Source of the DNA: Polyangiaceae bacterium
GTDB lineage: Bacteria; Myxococcota_A; Polyangia; Polyangiales; Polyangiaceae
NCBI GenBank assembly: GCA_025936115.1
Contig: JAICTZ010000020.1
Location: 1 to 64,000, forward strand
Reading direction: 5' to 3'
DNA: 64,000 bases
The translations under genes and the position numbers were made by a program. Shown in pieces: positions 19,880 through 28,218 of the stretch. The number at the start of each line of letters is the position of its first letter. Within the stretch, counting starts at the first letter, position 1. The notes beneath the pieces were generated by a model. That model was not told where the DNA came from, ran no database searches, and saw only the letters and a list, made by a program, of their open reading frames with translations.

Positions 19880-20110
19880 TCAGCAGCTCTCAAAAAGGTA
19901 CCGGCGGGGCGAAGCCACGCCCGAAACGAGCTTTAGGTCTTGGAAGAACAGATCACGATCCGGAAGGGCCGCGTGACGCCCCACGACAAGCCGGCGAGGC
20001 CGGTGCTTGGGCCGCGTCAACGCGGCACGGACGCTCGAGGCCAGCGGGTCGATCCGACCCCAGAAACTCTCGCGCAGCCCGAACTCGTTGATCATCGCGT
20101 CGACCTTCAC
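19880..20110 (-). CDS. Small ORF coupled between nuoK and nuoL, partly built from a dispersed repeat
   Basis: 76 residues. A GTG at 20110 overlaps the nuoK stop as GTGA, the same coupling as between other genes of this operon, and its stop lies 1 nt before the nuoL ATG. Residues 1-35 (MKVDAMINEFGLRESFWGR onward) match nothing I know. Residues 36-66, containing RPRRLVV and PDRDLFFQDLKLV, lie in a repeat (about 19936-20010) that is related in sequence and reading frame to the repeats upstream of lexA. No membrane segment is predicted. It may be a real accessory protein, a translated spacer that keeps ribosomes moving through a repeat insertion, or non-coding. Confidence 0.4.
   Translation of the reverse strand: MKVDAMINEFGLRESFWGRIDPLASSVRAALTRPKHRPRRLVVGRHAALPDRDLFFQDLKLVSGVASPRRYLFESC
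19936..20010 (-). repeat. Copy of a dispersed repeat inside the nuo operon
   Basis: The segment beginning GGTCTTGGAAGAACAGATC and ending near CCGGCGAGGCCGG at 20002 matches, in the same order and spacing, the unit at about 32798-32868 upstream of lexA. On the minus strand both encode a similar peptide (RPRR.. then DRDL..QD). It fills most of the 213 bp between nuoK and nuoL. Confidence 0.65.
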
Positions 20111-20427
20111 AGCTTTAGCTGATCCCCTTCATCACTCATGACCGTCCCCTTGAGGCGGTAGAACGCCAGCACGATGGCGAGTCCGACGGCGGCCTCGGCC
20201 GCAGCTACGGCGATGATGAAGAATGCGAAAATCTGACCGGTCATGTTGCCGGGGTAGGCGCGGTTGAACGCCACGAGCGCGAGGTTCACCGCGTTCAACA
20301 TGAGCTCGATGCTCATGAGCTGAACGAGGACGTTGCGGCGCACGAGGAAGCCGATCGCCCCCAGCGTGAAGATGACGCCCGCGATGAGCACGTAGTGCTC
20401 GACGACGGTGCCCAGGGACTGGAACAT
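20107..20427 (-). CDS. nuoK: NADH-quinone oxidoreductase subunit K
   Basis: 106 residues, standard NuoK length, three transmembrane helices. The signatures SIELMLNAVNLALVAF (conserved Glu in the membrane) and AVAAAEAAVGLAIVLAFYR (second conserved Glu) are present. The ATG at 20427 shares one base with the nuoJ stop. The stop overlaps the GTG of the small downstream ORF by 4 nt. Confidence 0.96.
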   Translation of the reverse strand: MFQSLGTVVEHYVLIAGVIFTLGAIGFLVRRNVLVQLMSIELMLNAVNLALVAFNRAYPGNMTGQIFAFFIIAVAAAEAAVGLAIVLAFYRLKGTVMSDEGDQLKL

Positions 20428-21047
20428 CAGGCGTGCTCCTTGGGCAGCGGGTGCCCGGCGTCGCGCGGGTGCAGCGGACCGACGAAGAAGCGCTGCGGCG
20501 CGGGACGCTCGTCGCGCGCCTTGGTCTTCTTTTCGACGTGGGCGCGCGCGACGGCGATGGCGCCGATGACCGCGACGATGAGGAGCGCCGTCGTGAGCTC
20601 GAACGGGACGAGCTGCTTGGTGAAGAGCTCGCGCCCGACGAGCTCGACGCTGCCGTGGTCGGCGTGCACGACGGGGAACGGCACCGGCGCCGGACGCGAG
20701 TCGAGCACGAGGTAGCTCGCGATACCGGCGAACACGGCCATGGCCGCGCCGCCAAGTGCGCGCGCTGCCCAACCCTTCGGCGGCCCCTCGGGCACCTTGC
20801 TCGCGTCGGGACCGAGCAGCATCACGACGAACACGAACAGCACGACGACCGCGCCGGCGTACACGATGAGCTGAATCGCCGCCATGAACTCGGCTTTGAG
20901 CTCGAGGAACAAGCCGGCGATCCCGATGATGGTCACGAGCAACCCGACGGCGCTGCGGATGGGATTGCGTGAAGCGACCGTGCCAATCGCGCCGAGCAGG
21001 CTGACGGCGGCCATCAGCACGAAGAAAATATTGCCGACCAGGGTCAT
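20427..21047 (-). CDS. nuoJ: NADH-quinone oxidoreductase subunit J
   Basis: 206 residues with five hydrophobic segments. Family features: NPIRSAVGLLVTIIGIAGLFLELKAEFMAAIQLIVYAGAVVVLFVFV (the conserved AxQxxVYAGAxxVLFxF region, quoted in full only by position: residues 30-76). The segment after helix 4 is longer and polar, ending in a Glu/Pro/His-rich tail. The ATG overlaps the nuoF stop by 4 nt. In most bacteria nuoG, H and I lie between nuoF and nuoJ; here they are absent. Confidence 0.94.
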   Translation of the reverse strand: MTLVGNIFFVLMAAVSLLGAIGTVASRNPIRSAVGLLVTIIGIAGLFLELKAEFMAAIQLIVYAGAVVVLFVFVVMLLGPDASKVPEGPPKGWAARALGGAAMAVFAGIASYLVLDSRPAPVPFPVVHADHGSVELVGRELFTKQLVPFELTTALLIVAVIGAIAVARAHVEKKTKARDERPAPQRFFVGPLHPRDAGHPLPKEHA

Positions 21048-22387
21048 GGGGTCAGTCTCCGGGTCTGCGATTTCGCGCCGTTCAAGATGTAGTCCTCGAA
21101 GTGCGAGCGATACTTACGAACGAACGAAAGCGCGGGCTGTGCCGCGCCGTCACCGAACGCGCAAATGGTGTTGCCGGTGATGTCGGAGGCGATCTCGCTC
21201 ACGCGATCGAGCTCCTCGATCGTGCCCTGGCCCGCGACGATCTTGTCCAGGATGCGCTCGATCCAGCCGCAGCCCTCGCGACACGGCGTGCACTGGCCGC
21301 ACGACTCGTGCCGGTAGAAGCGCATCAGGTTGTGGAGCGCGAGCACCGGGTCGGCCGCGTCGGACAGCACGATGGCGCAGCAGGTGCCGAGCATGCTTCC
21401 GACCATGCGGAAGGTGTCGACCCCGAGCGGCAGATCCAAGATCGTCTTCCCATTAAAGGGGGCGAAGCGCGGGTCGGGGTGGTTGATGATCTCGTCGGGG
21501 CGGTGAACCGGGCAGGAGGAACCGCCCGGGATCAAGGCGAGGATGGGACGATCGCCGAGCACGCCGCCGCCGAGATCGTAGATGAGCTCGCGCAGCGTGA
21601 GGCCGACGCACGCCTCGTACAGGCCGGGCTTCTTGACGTGGCCGCTCACACCGAAAATGCGCGCGCCGCCGTCGTTGAAGTGGTGGAGCTGCGACAGCTT
21701 GCTGAACTCGTCGCCGCCCATCTGAAAGACGGTCGGCGCGATGGCGATGGTCTCGACGTTGTTCACCGTCGTCGGGCAGCCGAAGGCGCCGTACTGCGCC
21801 GGGAAGGGCGGCTTCAGGCGTGGCTCGCCGCGCCGTCCTTCGAGTGAGTTCAAGAGTCCCGTCTCCTCGCCGCAGATGTAGGCCCCGGCACCCGTGTGCA
21901 CGTAGACCTCCATCGCGTAGTCGAAGCCGAACGGCCTGCTCCCGAGGTAGCCCTTGGCGCGCGCTTCGGCGATCGCGCCCTCGAGCCGCGCCTTGGACAG
22001 GTGGAGCTCGTCGCGCACGTAGATGTACGCGGCATGCGCGCCGATGCCGTAGGCGCCGATGATGCACCCTTCGACGAGCGCGTGCGGATTCTTCTCCATG
22101 ATGGAGCGATCCTTGAACGTGCCGGGCTCGCCCTCGTCGGCGTTGATGACGAGGTAGCAGGGCTTCTGCGACTGCTTGGGCATGAAGCTCCACTTCGTGC
22201 CCGCGTCGAACCCGGCGCCACCGCGTCCGCGGATGTGCGCCTTCTTCATCTCCTCGATCACCGCTTCGCGCGGCATGCCGAGCGCCTTCTTGACGCCGCT
22301 GTAGCCGCCCTGCTGCTCGTAAGCGGCGAGCTTGTAGCCGTCGGCGAGACCGTAGGAGTGCGTGAGGTACGTGGTCGTTTTCAGCAT
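21044..22387 (-). CDS. nuoF: NADH-quinone oxidoreductase subunit F (NADH- and FMN-binding)
   Basis: 447 residues, the usual length. NuoF accepts hydride from NADH on FMN and passes electrons to a 4Fe-4S cluster in the peripheral arm. Visible: the nucleotide-binding GRGGAGFDAGTKWSFMP at about residue 53, NADEGEPGTFKDR at about 81, the FMN-site AGAYICGEETGLLNSLEG, and the cluster ligands ESCGQCTPCREG with the fourth Cys further on in NTICAFGDG. The gene begins 7 bp after the nuoE stop. Confidence 0.96.
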   Translation of the reverse strand: MLKTTTYLTHSYGLADGYKLAAYEQQGGYSGVKKALGMPREAVIEEMKKAHIRGRGGAGFDAGTKWSFMPKQSQKPCYLVINADEGEPGTFKDRSIMEKNPHALVEGCIIGAYGIGAHAAYIYVRDELHLSKARLEGAIAEARAKGYLGSRPFGFDYAMEVYVHTGAGAYICGEETGLLNSLEGRRGEPRLKPPFPAQYGAFGCPTTVNNVETIAIAPTVFQMGGDEFSKLSQLHHFNDGGARIFGVSGHVKKPGLYEACVGLTLRELIYDLGGGVLGDRPILALIPGGSSCPVHRPDEIINHPDPRFAPFNGKTILDLPLGVDTFRMVGSMLGTCCAIVLSDAADPVLALHNLMRFYRHESCGQCTPCREGCGWIERILDKIVAGQGTIEELDRVSEIASDITGNTICAFGDGAAQPALSFVRKYRSHFEDYILNGAKSQTRRLTP

Positions 22388-22394
22388 CGCTCGC

Positions 22395-22874
22395 TCAGCG
22401 CACCAAAGTGTCCAGGATCCGGTCCACCTGCTCGACCGTGAGGTTCTCGTAGTACGTCTTGTCGACCTGCATCATCGGCGCAGAACCGCAGGACGCGAGG
22501 CACTCCGCCGTGCGCAGCGTGACCTTGCCGTCCTTGCTCGTTTCCCCGACGTGGCACCCGAGACGCTTCTCACAGTGCTCGAGGATTTTGTCGGAGCCGC
22601 GCAGGGCGCACGACAGCGTGCGGCACACCCAGACCTGGTGCTTACCCACCGGTTTCTGGTTGAACAGCGTGTAGAAGGTGACGACCCCTTTGACGTGTGC
22701 CGTCGGGAGGTCGAGTCGTTTTGCTACGAACTCGATGACGTCGTCGGACACCCACGATGCGTTCGCCTCTTGGCAGAGGTGAAGCACGGGGATGCACGCT
22801 GCCATCTTGTTCGGGTAGCGGCTCAGAATTTGTTCGAGCTTCTGGTTCTGCTCGGCGTTGAGCGCAAAAGCCAT
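22395..22874 (-). CDS. nuoE: NADH-quinone oxidoreductase subunit E
   Basis: 159 residues, a thioredoxin-fold subunit that carries the off-pathway 2Fe-2S cluster N1a. HLCQEANASWVSDDVIEF, VKGVVTFYTLFNQKPVGKH and the cluster ligands CRTLSC ... ECLASCGSAPMM are all present. It is the first gene of the partial nuo operon; the 199 bp upstream separate it from the divergent zinc-ribbon gene and should contain both promoters. Confidence 0.95.
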   Translation of the reverse strand: MAFALNAEQNQKLEQILSRYPNKMAACIPVLHLCQEANASWVSDDVIEFVAKRLDLPTAHVKGVVTFYTLFNQKPVGKHQVWVCRTLSCALRGSDKILEHCEKRLGCHVGETSKDGKVTLRTAECLASCGSAPMMQVDKTYYENLTVEQVDRILDTLVR

Positions 22875-23073
22875 GAAGGTTTCCGTCGTGAATCGGCTCT
22901 AGAAAAGCGGGGATCGCGGAGCCTTCAGATGCCCCGGGGTTCGGGCGAGGCGAACCGTAGTGATCCGCAAAGCGAGGTGTCAAGCGCGGGCGCGAGGAAC
23001 CGCTTGTGGATTGACGAGGGGCGCTCTAGGGTAAGGCTCGGCTCGAAGGCGACGAACCTCGCGGAGGCATGCG

Positions 23074-24396
23074 GTGTTTTGCCCGAACTGTGGGACTGAG
23101 AACGACGAAGCGGCGACGACCTGCAAGAAGTGCGGGTTCAACCTGAAAGGCGCAGCCGCCCCCAAGTTCAAGGGGACGATGCTGATGATGAACTCGCCGC
23201 AGCAGGGAGCGCCCCGTCCGGCCGGCGCTCCGGGTCCCGCTGCACCGCCCGCTGCACCGCCGCCCGCGGCGCCCGCTGCCGCACCCGGCCCTGCGGCGGG
23301 TGCTCGCTCGCAGCTCAAGGGCACGATGCTCGGTGTCGCTCCGCCTCCGATGGGCGCCCACGGTCCGCCGGCAGCCGCGCCGTCACCGCAGCCGCCGACC
23401 CAGCAGGGCGGCTTTGGTGCGCTCGCGCCCACGCCCGCGCAACCCTTTCACGCCCAACAGCCGCCTCCCGCTGCTCCGCCGCAACACGCTCCTCCGGCCC
23501 ACGCGGGGCCTCCGGGTGTGAATCCCCTGGGCGGCACCATGGTCGCCGATCCGGCCGGCATGGGCTTCAATCCGTACGGCGGCGGTGGCTACGGCGCACC
23601 CCCGCAGCCCGGCGCGCCGCAGCCCGGCGCACCGGAGCACGGCGCACCTCAGCACGGGGCGCCCGCCCAGGGGGCGCCGGCGCACCAAGGCGGCTACGGA
23701 GGCCCACCCCAAGGTTACGGAGCGCCGCAGCAAGGCCAGCCGGGATTCCCCCCGCCCGGCGGATTTCCGCCCCCCGGTGGCGGCTACGGTCCCCCTCCGG
23801 GAGCGGCCCCACAACACGGCGGCTACGGCAGCCCTCCAGCTCAAGGCGGCTACGGCAGCCCTCCAGCTCAAGGCGGCTACGGCCAGCCGGCCCAACAGGG
23901 ATACGGCGCCCCGCCCCAGCAGGGATACGGCGCCCCGCCCCAGCAGGGATACGGCGCCCCGCCCCAACAGGGATACGGCGCCCCGCAACCCGGCTACAGC
24001 GCGCCGAATTACGGCGGCATGCCGTCGGGTGGCGCACCGATCGTGGCCGCCTCCGCCTCGGGCCGCCCCATCGGCAAGACGCGTAACCCGTTCATGACGC
24101 TCGTGTTCGGAGCGCTCTGCTTCGTCTACGCCATGATTCAGGTGTGGCAGATGGCGAACGAGCTCAAGGCGTTCCGCGGCAAAGACGACCTGAAGCCCAT
24201 TTTCTTCTTCATCCCGATCCTGAACCTGATCGAGATCTGGAAGCTTGCGCCGAAACTGCTCGAGGCCAAGCAGATGGCGGGGGTGCCGAACCCGACGGTT
24301 CAGCATCCGGTGCTCTACCTGTTCCTCGGCATCTACTTCTGGCCGGCGGACCTGAACGAGATCTGGCAGGCGGCGGGCGGCGGACAGCCGCGCTGA
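23074..24396 (+). CDS. Zinc-ribbon, Pro/Gly/Gln-repeat membrane protein (DUF4234-like C-terminus)
   Basis: 440 residues from a GTG seven bases after GGAGG. Residues 1-22 are a zinc ribbon, CPNCG..CKKCG. Then three short motifs recur in a disordered Pro/Ala region: KGTMLMM at about 32, KGTMLGVA at about 86 and GGTMVADP at about 155. A long GYGAPPQQ-type repeat region follows (about 165-315), which contains four near-exact 24-bp DNA repeats. The C-terminal 115 residues have two or three hydrophobic segments (RNPFMTLVFGALCFVYAMIQVW, PIFFFIPILNLIEIW, HPVLYLFLGIYFW), similar to DUF4234. It probably sits in the inner membrane with a long cytoplasmic regulatory arm. Function is unknown; it may be regulated by Ser/Thr kinases. 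Confidence 0.75.
   Translation: MFCPNCGTENDEAATTCKKCGFNLKGAAAPKFKGTMLMMNSPQQGAPRPAGAPGPAAPPAAPPPAAPAAAPGPAAGARSQLKGTMLGVAPPPMGAHGPPAAAPSPQPPTQQGGFGALAPTPAQPFHAQQPPPAAPPQHAPPAHAGPPGVNPLGGTMVADPAGMGFNPYGGGGYGAPPQPGAPQPGAPEHGAPQHGAPAQGAPAHQGGYGGPPQGYGAPQQGQPGFPPPGGFPPPGGGYGPPPGAAPQHGGYGSPPAQGGYGSPPAQGGYGQPAQQGYGAPPQQGYGAPPQQGYGAPPQQGYGAPQPGYSAPNYGGMPSGGAPIVAASASGRPIGKTRNPFMTLVFGALCFVYAMIQVWQMANELKAFRGKDDLKPIFFFIPILNLIEIWKLAPKLLEAKQMAGVPNPTVQHPVLYLFLGIYFWPADLNEIWQAAGGGQPR
23893..23988 (+). repeat. Four tandem 24-bp repeats encoding QQGYGAPP
   Basis: Units at 23893, 23917, 23941 and 23965 are almost identical and in frame, adding eight residues per copy. They are a likely site of length variation between strains. 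Confidence 0.9.
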
Positions 24397-24425
24397 ACGC
24401 TCGAGCGCAAACGGCCACGACCGCG

Positions 24426-24866
24426 TTGCTCCAGCCCGGAGTCGCGCGGCGTGGAGCGGTCGCGTTCGCACTGCTCGCCGCCGCCCTACTGCTCGCGCTG
24501 AGCGGCACGCCACTCTGCCCGACCGCGCTCGTGCTCGGCGTCCCCTGCCCCGGCTGCGGCCTCACGCGCGCAACGCTCGCCCTCGCCCACGGCGATCTGC
24601 GCGCGGCGCTCGGCTTCCATCCGCTCGCGCCGCTGCTCGTCCCGCTGCTCGCTGTCGTGTTCGGCAAAGCGCTCGTCGATTACGTCCGCGGCACGCCACC
24701 CGCACCCCCCGAGCGTGCCTGGTGGGCACGACGCACGGCGGTGTGGCTAGCGAGCACGCTGCTCGTGCTGCTCGTCGCCGTGTGGCTCGCGCGTTTCGCC
24801 GGTTACTTCGGCGGCCCCGTCGCCGTCGAAAGTTTTCGCGACCTCGTGACACGCCGCGCGCCGTGA
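24426..24866 (+). CDS. DUF2752 small membrane protein
   Basis: About 146 residues. The family signature is clear: a first hydrophobic helix, then LCPTALVLGVPCPGCGLTRA (the CPxCGxTR motif), HGDLRAALGFHPLAP with the conserved FHPLA, and two more helices. DUF2752 proteins are three-helix inner-membrane proteins of unknown function. The frame runs back into the upstream gene, and no ATG or GTG is available before the first helix; the TTG at 24426 is the most likely start, a CTG at 24393 the alternative. It lies just downstream of the zinc-ribbon gene, probably in the same transcript. Confidence 0.75.
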   Translation: MLQPGVARRGAVAFALLAAALLLALSGTPLCPTALVLGVPCPGCGLTRATLALAHGDLRAALGFHPLAPLLVPLLAVVFGKALVDYVRGTPPAPPERAWWARRTAVWLASTLLVLLVAVWLARFAGYFGGPVAVESFRDLVTRRAP

Positions 24867-24898
24867 CGAGCCGTCCCGCGCGCCCGTCATGCGCCGTC

Positions 24899-25999
24899 TC
24901 ACACGTTGAAGCGGAAGTGCATCACGTCGCCGTCACGCACGACGTAGTCACGCCCTTCGATCGCAAGCTTGCCCGCTTCACGGCATTTCGCTTCGCTGCC
25001 GAGCGCGACGAAGTCCTCCCACCAAATCACCTCGGCCTTGATGAAGCCGCGCTCGAAATCGGTGTGAATGACGCCTGCCGCCTGCGGCGCCGTCGAACCC
25101 TTGCGCACGGTCCAGGCGCGCACTTCCTGCTTGCCGGCCGTGAGGAACGTGATGAGCCCCAAGAGCTCGTACCCGGTGCGGATCACGGCGTTGAGCCCTG
25201 GCTCGCTCAGGCCCGCGCTCGCGAGGAAATCGGGGCGGTCGGCGGGCTCGAGCTCGGCGATTTGAGCTTCGAGCTGGGCGCAAATCGCGACCACGCGCGC
25301 GCCTTCGCTCTTCGCGTGAGCGAGCAGCGCTTGGTAGTACTTGTTGTCACCGAGCTTGCCGAGCGACGTCTCGTCGACGTTGGCGACGTAGAAGACGGGC
25401 TTGTGCGTGAGGAGCGAGAGCTCGCGCACGATGTCCCGCTCCTTCTCGTCGAGCACGAAGGAACGGGCGGGCTTGCCCTGATCGAGGTGCGCCGAGAGTC
25501 GCTCGCACACGGCCGCCGCGAGACGCTCGACCGGATCGCCGCCCTTCGACTGCTTGCGCGCGCGGTCGAGGCGCTTGTTCACGGTGTCGAGATCTTTGAG
25601 GCAGAGCTCGGTATCGATCGTCGCGACGTCGGCGACGGGATCGACGCGCCCTTCGACGTGGGTGACGTTCTCGTCCGTGAAGCAGCGCACGACGTGCGCC
25701 ACCGCGTCGACCTCGCGAATGTGCGAAAGGAATTGGTTGCCGAGCCCCTCGCCCTTCGACGCGCCGCGCACGAGCCCTGCGATGTCGACGAAGCGGATGC
25801 TGGTGTAGACCTTGCGATCGGGCTCGCAGACGCGCGCGAGCGCTTCGACGCGTTCGTCGGGAACGGCGACGACGCCGACGTTCGGCTCGATCGTGCAGAA
25901 GGGGAAGTTCGCGGCCTCCGCCTTCGCGGTCGAGAGCGAATTGAACAGCGTGCTCTTGCCGACGTTCGGTAGGCCGACGATGCCGCACGAGAAGCCCAT
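24899..25999 (-). CDS. ychF: Redox-regulated ATPase YchF (Obg-related P-loop protein)
   Basis: 366 residues, the family length. YchF is a universally conserved TRAFAC-class protein that prefers ATP and binds ribosomes. Walker A is GLPNVGKST at residues 9-17, switch II is DIAGLVRGASKGEGLGNQFL, and the base-specificity motif is NVDE instead of NKxD (in FYVANVDE), the hallmark of the ATP-preferring subfamily. The C-terminal TGS-like domain ends GDVMHFRFNV. It is convergent with the DUF2752 gene, 32 bp apart. Confidence 0.97.
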   Translation of the reverse strand: MGFSCGIVGLPNVGKSTLFNSLSTAKAEAANFPFCTIEPNVGVVAVPDERVEALARVCEPDRKVYTSIRFVDIAGLVRGASKGEGLGNQFLSHIREVDAVAHVVRCFTDENVTHVEGRVDPVADVATIDTELCLKDLDTVNKRLDRARKQSKGGDPVERLAAAVCERLSAHLDQGKPARSFVLDEKERDIVRELSLLTHKPVFYVANVDETSLGKLGDNKYYQALLAHAKSEGARVVAICAQLEAQIAELEPADRPDFLASAGLSEPGLNAVIRTGYELLGLITFLTAGKQEVRAWTVRKGSTAPQAAGVIHTDFERGFIKAEVIWWEDFVALGSEAKCREAGKLAIEGRDYVVRDGDVMHFRFNV

Positions 26000-26068
26000 G
26001 GCGGCGGCTCATAGCGTCGGGCGTGAGGTTTGGCAACGTCGGGCCCCTGGCGAGTGCTCGCCGGCCGA

Positions 26069-26776
26069 TTACGCGCCGTGTTCCACCAGGCGAGCGAAGG
26101 CGCGCAGCACCTCGGCCGCTTCGGGCGCGTCATCGGCCGGAACCGCGTCCGGATCGATGCCCTCGGCCGCGAGCGCGGGACGGCGGGCGGCGATGTAGCC
26201 GCGCATCACCTCGCCGTCGAACTCCGGATGAAACTGCACGCCCCAGGCGCGCGGCGCGAAACGAACGATTGCGTGCGGCTCGAGCCGGCTCTTGCCGAGC
26301 ACCTGCGCTCCCGGCGGCAGGCGCGTCACCGAGTCGCAGTGGCTCATGTTGGCCCTGAACGGCGCCGCGACCCGCGCGAACAGAGGATCGTCACCCATGA
26401 GCTCGAGCTCCACCGTGCCGATCTCGCGCCCGCGCGGGTTCAGTTCGACGAGCCCGCCGAGCGCCTGCCCGAGCAGCTGATGCCCAAAACAAATCCCGAG
26501 CGTCGGCACCCCGTCGCGCACGAGCTCGGCGACCGCGCGTTCAGCGTCGAGGATCCAAGGCAGACGCGACGCGACGCTTTCGGGTGAGCCCGTAATCACG
26601 AGCGCCTGCGTCTCAGTCTTGGACGGTAGCTCACCACGGCGCGCATCGACGACGGCGAGCTCACCGGCCCACGCGTCGCCGAGCGTCTCCCGAATCAGCG
26701 CCGTAAACGACCCGCGCGAACGCTCGACGTCCGGCACCGGATCGCCCGTCACGAGCACGGTGAGAGCTTGACTCAC
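26069..26776 (-). CDS. Class I glutamine amidotransferase-like protein
   Basis: 235 residues. The triad of class I glutamine amidotransferases is present: the nucleophile Cys in GICFGHQLLGQALGG (about residue 97), and the His-x-Glu pair in WGVQFHPEFDGEVM (about residue 177). The gene encodes only the amidotransferase domain, so the amide acceptor or synthase partner is unknown. Related single-domain proteins are annotated as GMP synthase-like or gamma-glutamyl-peptide hydrolases. It lies 69 bp upstream of ychF on the same strand and may be transcribed with it. In the 350 bp upstream only repeats are seen. Confidence 0.85.
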   Translation of the reverse strand: MSQALTVLVTGDPVPDVERSRGSFTALIRETLGDAWAGELAVVDARRGELPSKTETQALVITGSPESVASRLPWILDAERAVAELVRDGVPTLGICFGHQLLGQALGGLVELNPRGREIGTVELELMGDDPLFARVAAPFRANMSHCDSVTRLPPGAQVLGKSRLEPHAIVRFAPRAWGVQFHPEFDGEVMRGYIAARRPALAAEGIDPDAVPADDAPEAAEVLRAFARLVEHGA

Positions 26777-26886
26777 CTCGCAATTCTAGCGTGCTTTTGT
26801 TGGTTCGAGCACGCCAACGCGGCGTGAAAGTCGCGCGTCGACTGTCGGTGACTGACCCACTCAGCTAAGTGCACGCTTTGGGCAAT

Positions 26887-27091
26887 TGAACCGCCACGAC
26901 CCAAGAACACTTGAACCGCCAAGACGCCAAGGGCGCCAAGGGGGCACCGCCAAGAGGTAAGGGGGGTGAACCGCGAGCAGGTCAAGTTCTGAAGTATCAA
27001 TCTTCCGATTCTTGGCGCCTTGGCGGCTCAAATACTCTCGGCGCTCTTGGCGGTTCAACTCTCTGCCCCTTGGCGTCTTGGCGGTTCAACT
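26887..27091. repeat. Second, longer copy of the CCGCCAAGACGCCAAG palindromic repeat
   Basis: Forward units from 26889 (GAACCGCCACGACCCAAG, then TTGAACCGCCAAGACGCCAAGG, then CACCGCCAAGAGG) are mirrored by inverse units after about 27010 (CTTGGCGCCTTGGCGG, CTCTTGGCGGTTCAA and CTTGGCGTCTTGGCGG ending at 27091). The repeat fills nearly all of the 356 bp between the amidotransferase and epimerase genes, in which nothing else is seen. Confidence 0.88.
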
Positions 27092-27132
27092 CCCATCGGA
27101 GCCGGACGACGACGATCCAGTGCTAAGGTCCA

Positions 27133-28218
27133 TTGAAAGTGGCGCGGATCACGCACCTGGCTTTTCGGCGGTTGGACATCGAGCTGGCGGAGCCGTTCGG
27201 CATCGCGACGGGGACGCAGCTCGTCGCCGAAAACCTGCTCGTCGAGGTGGGGCTTGCGGACGGCACCTTGGGCATCGGCGAAGCCGCGCCGTTTCCCGCG
27301 GTCAATCACGAGACGCGCGCTGACGCCGAGCGTGCGCTCGAAGCCGCGCGCGAGCGTCTGCTCGGGCTCGAAGCCGAAACCTGGCGCGCGGCGTCGCGGC
27401 GCGCGACCGAGCTCTTGGGCTCCGCACCGAGCGCGCTCTGCGCATTCGAAACGGCGCTGCTCGACGCGCTCACCCGCTCGGTCGGGCTCTCGCTGTTCGC
27501 GTTCTTCGGCGGCGCAAAGGCCGAGCTCATCAGCGACATCACGCTCACGACCGGCTCGCCCGAGCAGGCCGCGCAGCAGGCCGCGCGCGCGTACCAGCGC
27601 GGCTTTCGTCTGCTCAAGGTGAAGGTCGGCGGCGCGCCGCTCGTGCACGACCTCGAACGGCTCGGTCGCGCGGCCTCCGTCGCGCCCGACGCAGGGCTCG
27701 TGCTCGACGCCAACGCAAGTATGCGGCCCGAGGAAGCGATCCGGCTCGTGCGTGCGCTCGGCGCGCTACGCGAGCGCGTGGTCCTGTTCGAGCAGCCGAC
27801 GGCGGCGGCGGACATCGCGGGGCTCCGCGCCGTGCGCGAGTCGGGCATCAAAGTGGCCGCCGACGAGAGCGCGCGCTCGTTCGCCGACCTCGAGCGCATC
27901 ATCGACGAACAGGCGGCCGACGTCGTCAACGTGAAGATCATGAAGTCCGGGGTCGTCGCAGCGCTCGACATGGCGACCGGCGCACGCGCGGCCGGGCTCG
28001 AGCTCATGGTGGGCGGCATGGTCGAGACGCGCCTCGCGATGACGACGTCGGCGTGTTTGGCCGGCGGGCTCGGCGGCTTTTCCTTCGTGGATCTCGATAC
28101 GCCGCTCTTTCTCGCGCACGATCCTTTCCAGGGCGGCTTCGAGGACAGCTGGCCGCGCCTCCGCCTTGCACACATCGAGCGCGGACACGGCGTGAGCCTC
28201 GCGTCGAGCTCGGCGTAG
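27133..28218 (+). CDS. Dipeptide epimerase-like enolase-superfamily enzyme
   Basis: 361 residues. The muconate-lactonizing subgroup pattern is complete: the KxK catalytic bases in LLKVKVGG (about residue 158), metal ligands in LDANAS (about 190), FEQP (about 219) and ADES (about 243), and the second catalytic Lys in VVNVKIMKSG (about 267). Together with GDTL-free N-terminus F-G-I-A-T-G and the C-terminal GGMVETRLAMT this best fits L-Ala-D/L-Glu-type dipeptide epimerases of peptidoglycan recycling, but substrate specificity cannot be read with certainty; o-succinylbenzoate synthase is the alternative. A TTG at 27133, five bases after TAAGG, is the chosen start; GTG 27139 is possible. Confidence 0.85.
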   Translation: MKVARITHLAFRRLDIELAEPFGIATGTQLVAENLLVEVGLADGTLGIGEAAPFPAVNHETRADAERALEAARERLLGLEAETWRAASRRATELLGSAPSALCAFETALLDALTRSVGLSLFAFFGGAKAELISDITLTTGSPEQAAQQAARAYQRGFRLLKVKVGGAPLVHDLERLGRAASVAPDAGLVLDANASMRPEEAIRLVRALGALRERVVLFEQPTAAADIAGLRAVRESGIKVAADESARSFADLERIIDEQAADVVNVKIMKSGVVAALDMATGARAAGLELMVGGMVETRLAMTTSACLAGGLGGFSFVDLDTPLFLAHDPFQGGFEDSWPRLRLAHIERGHGVSLASSSA

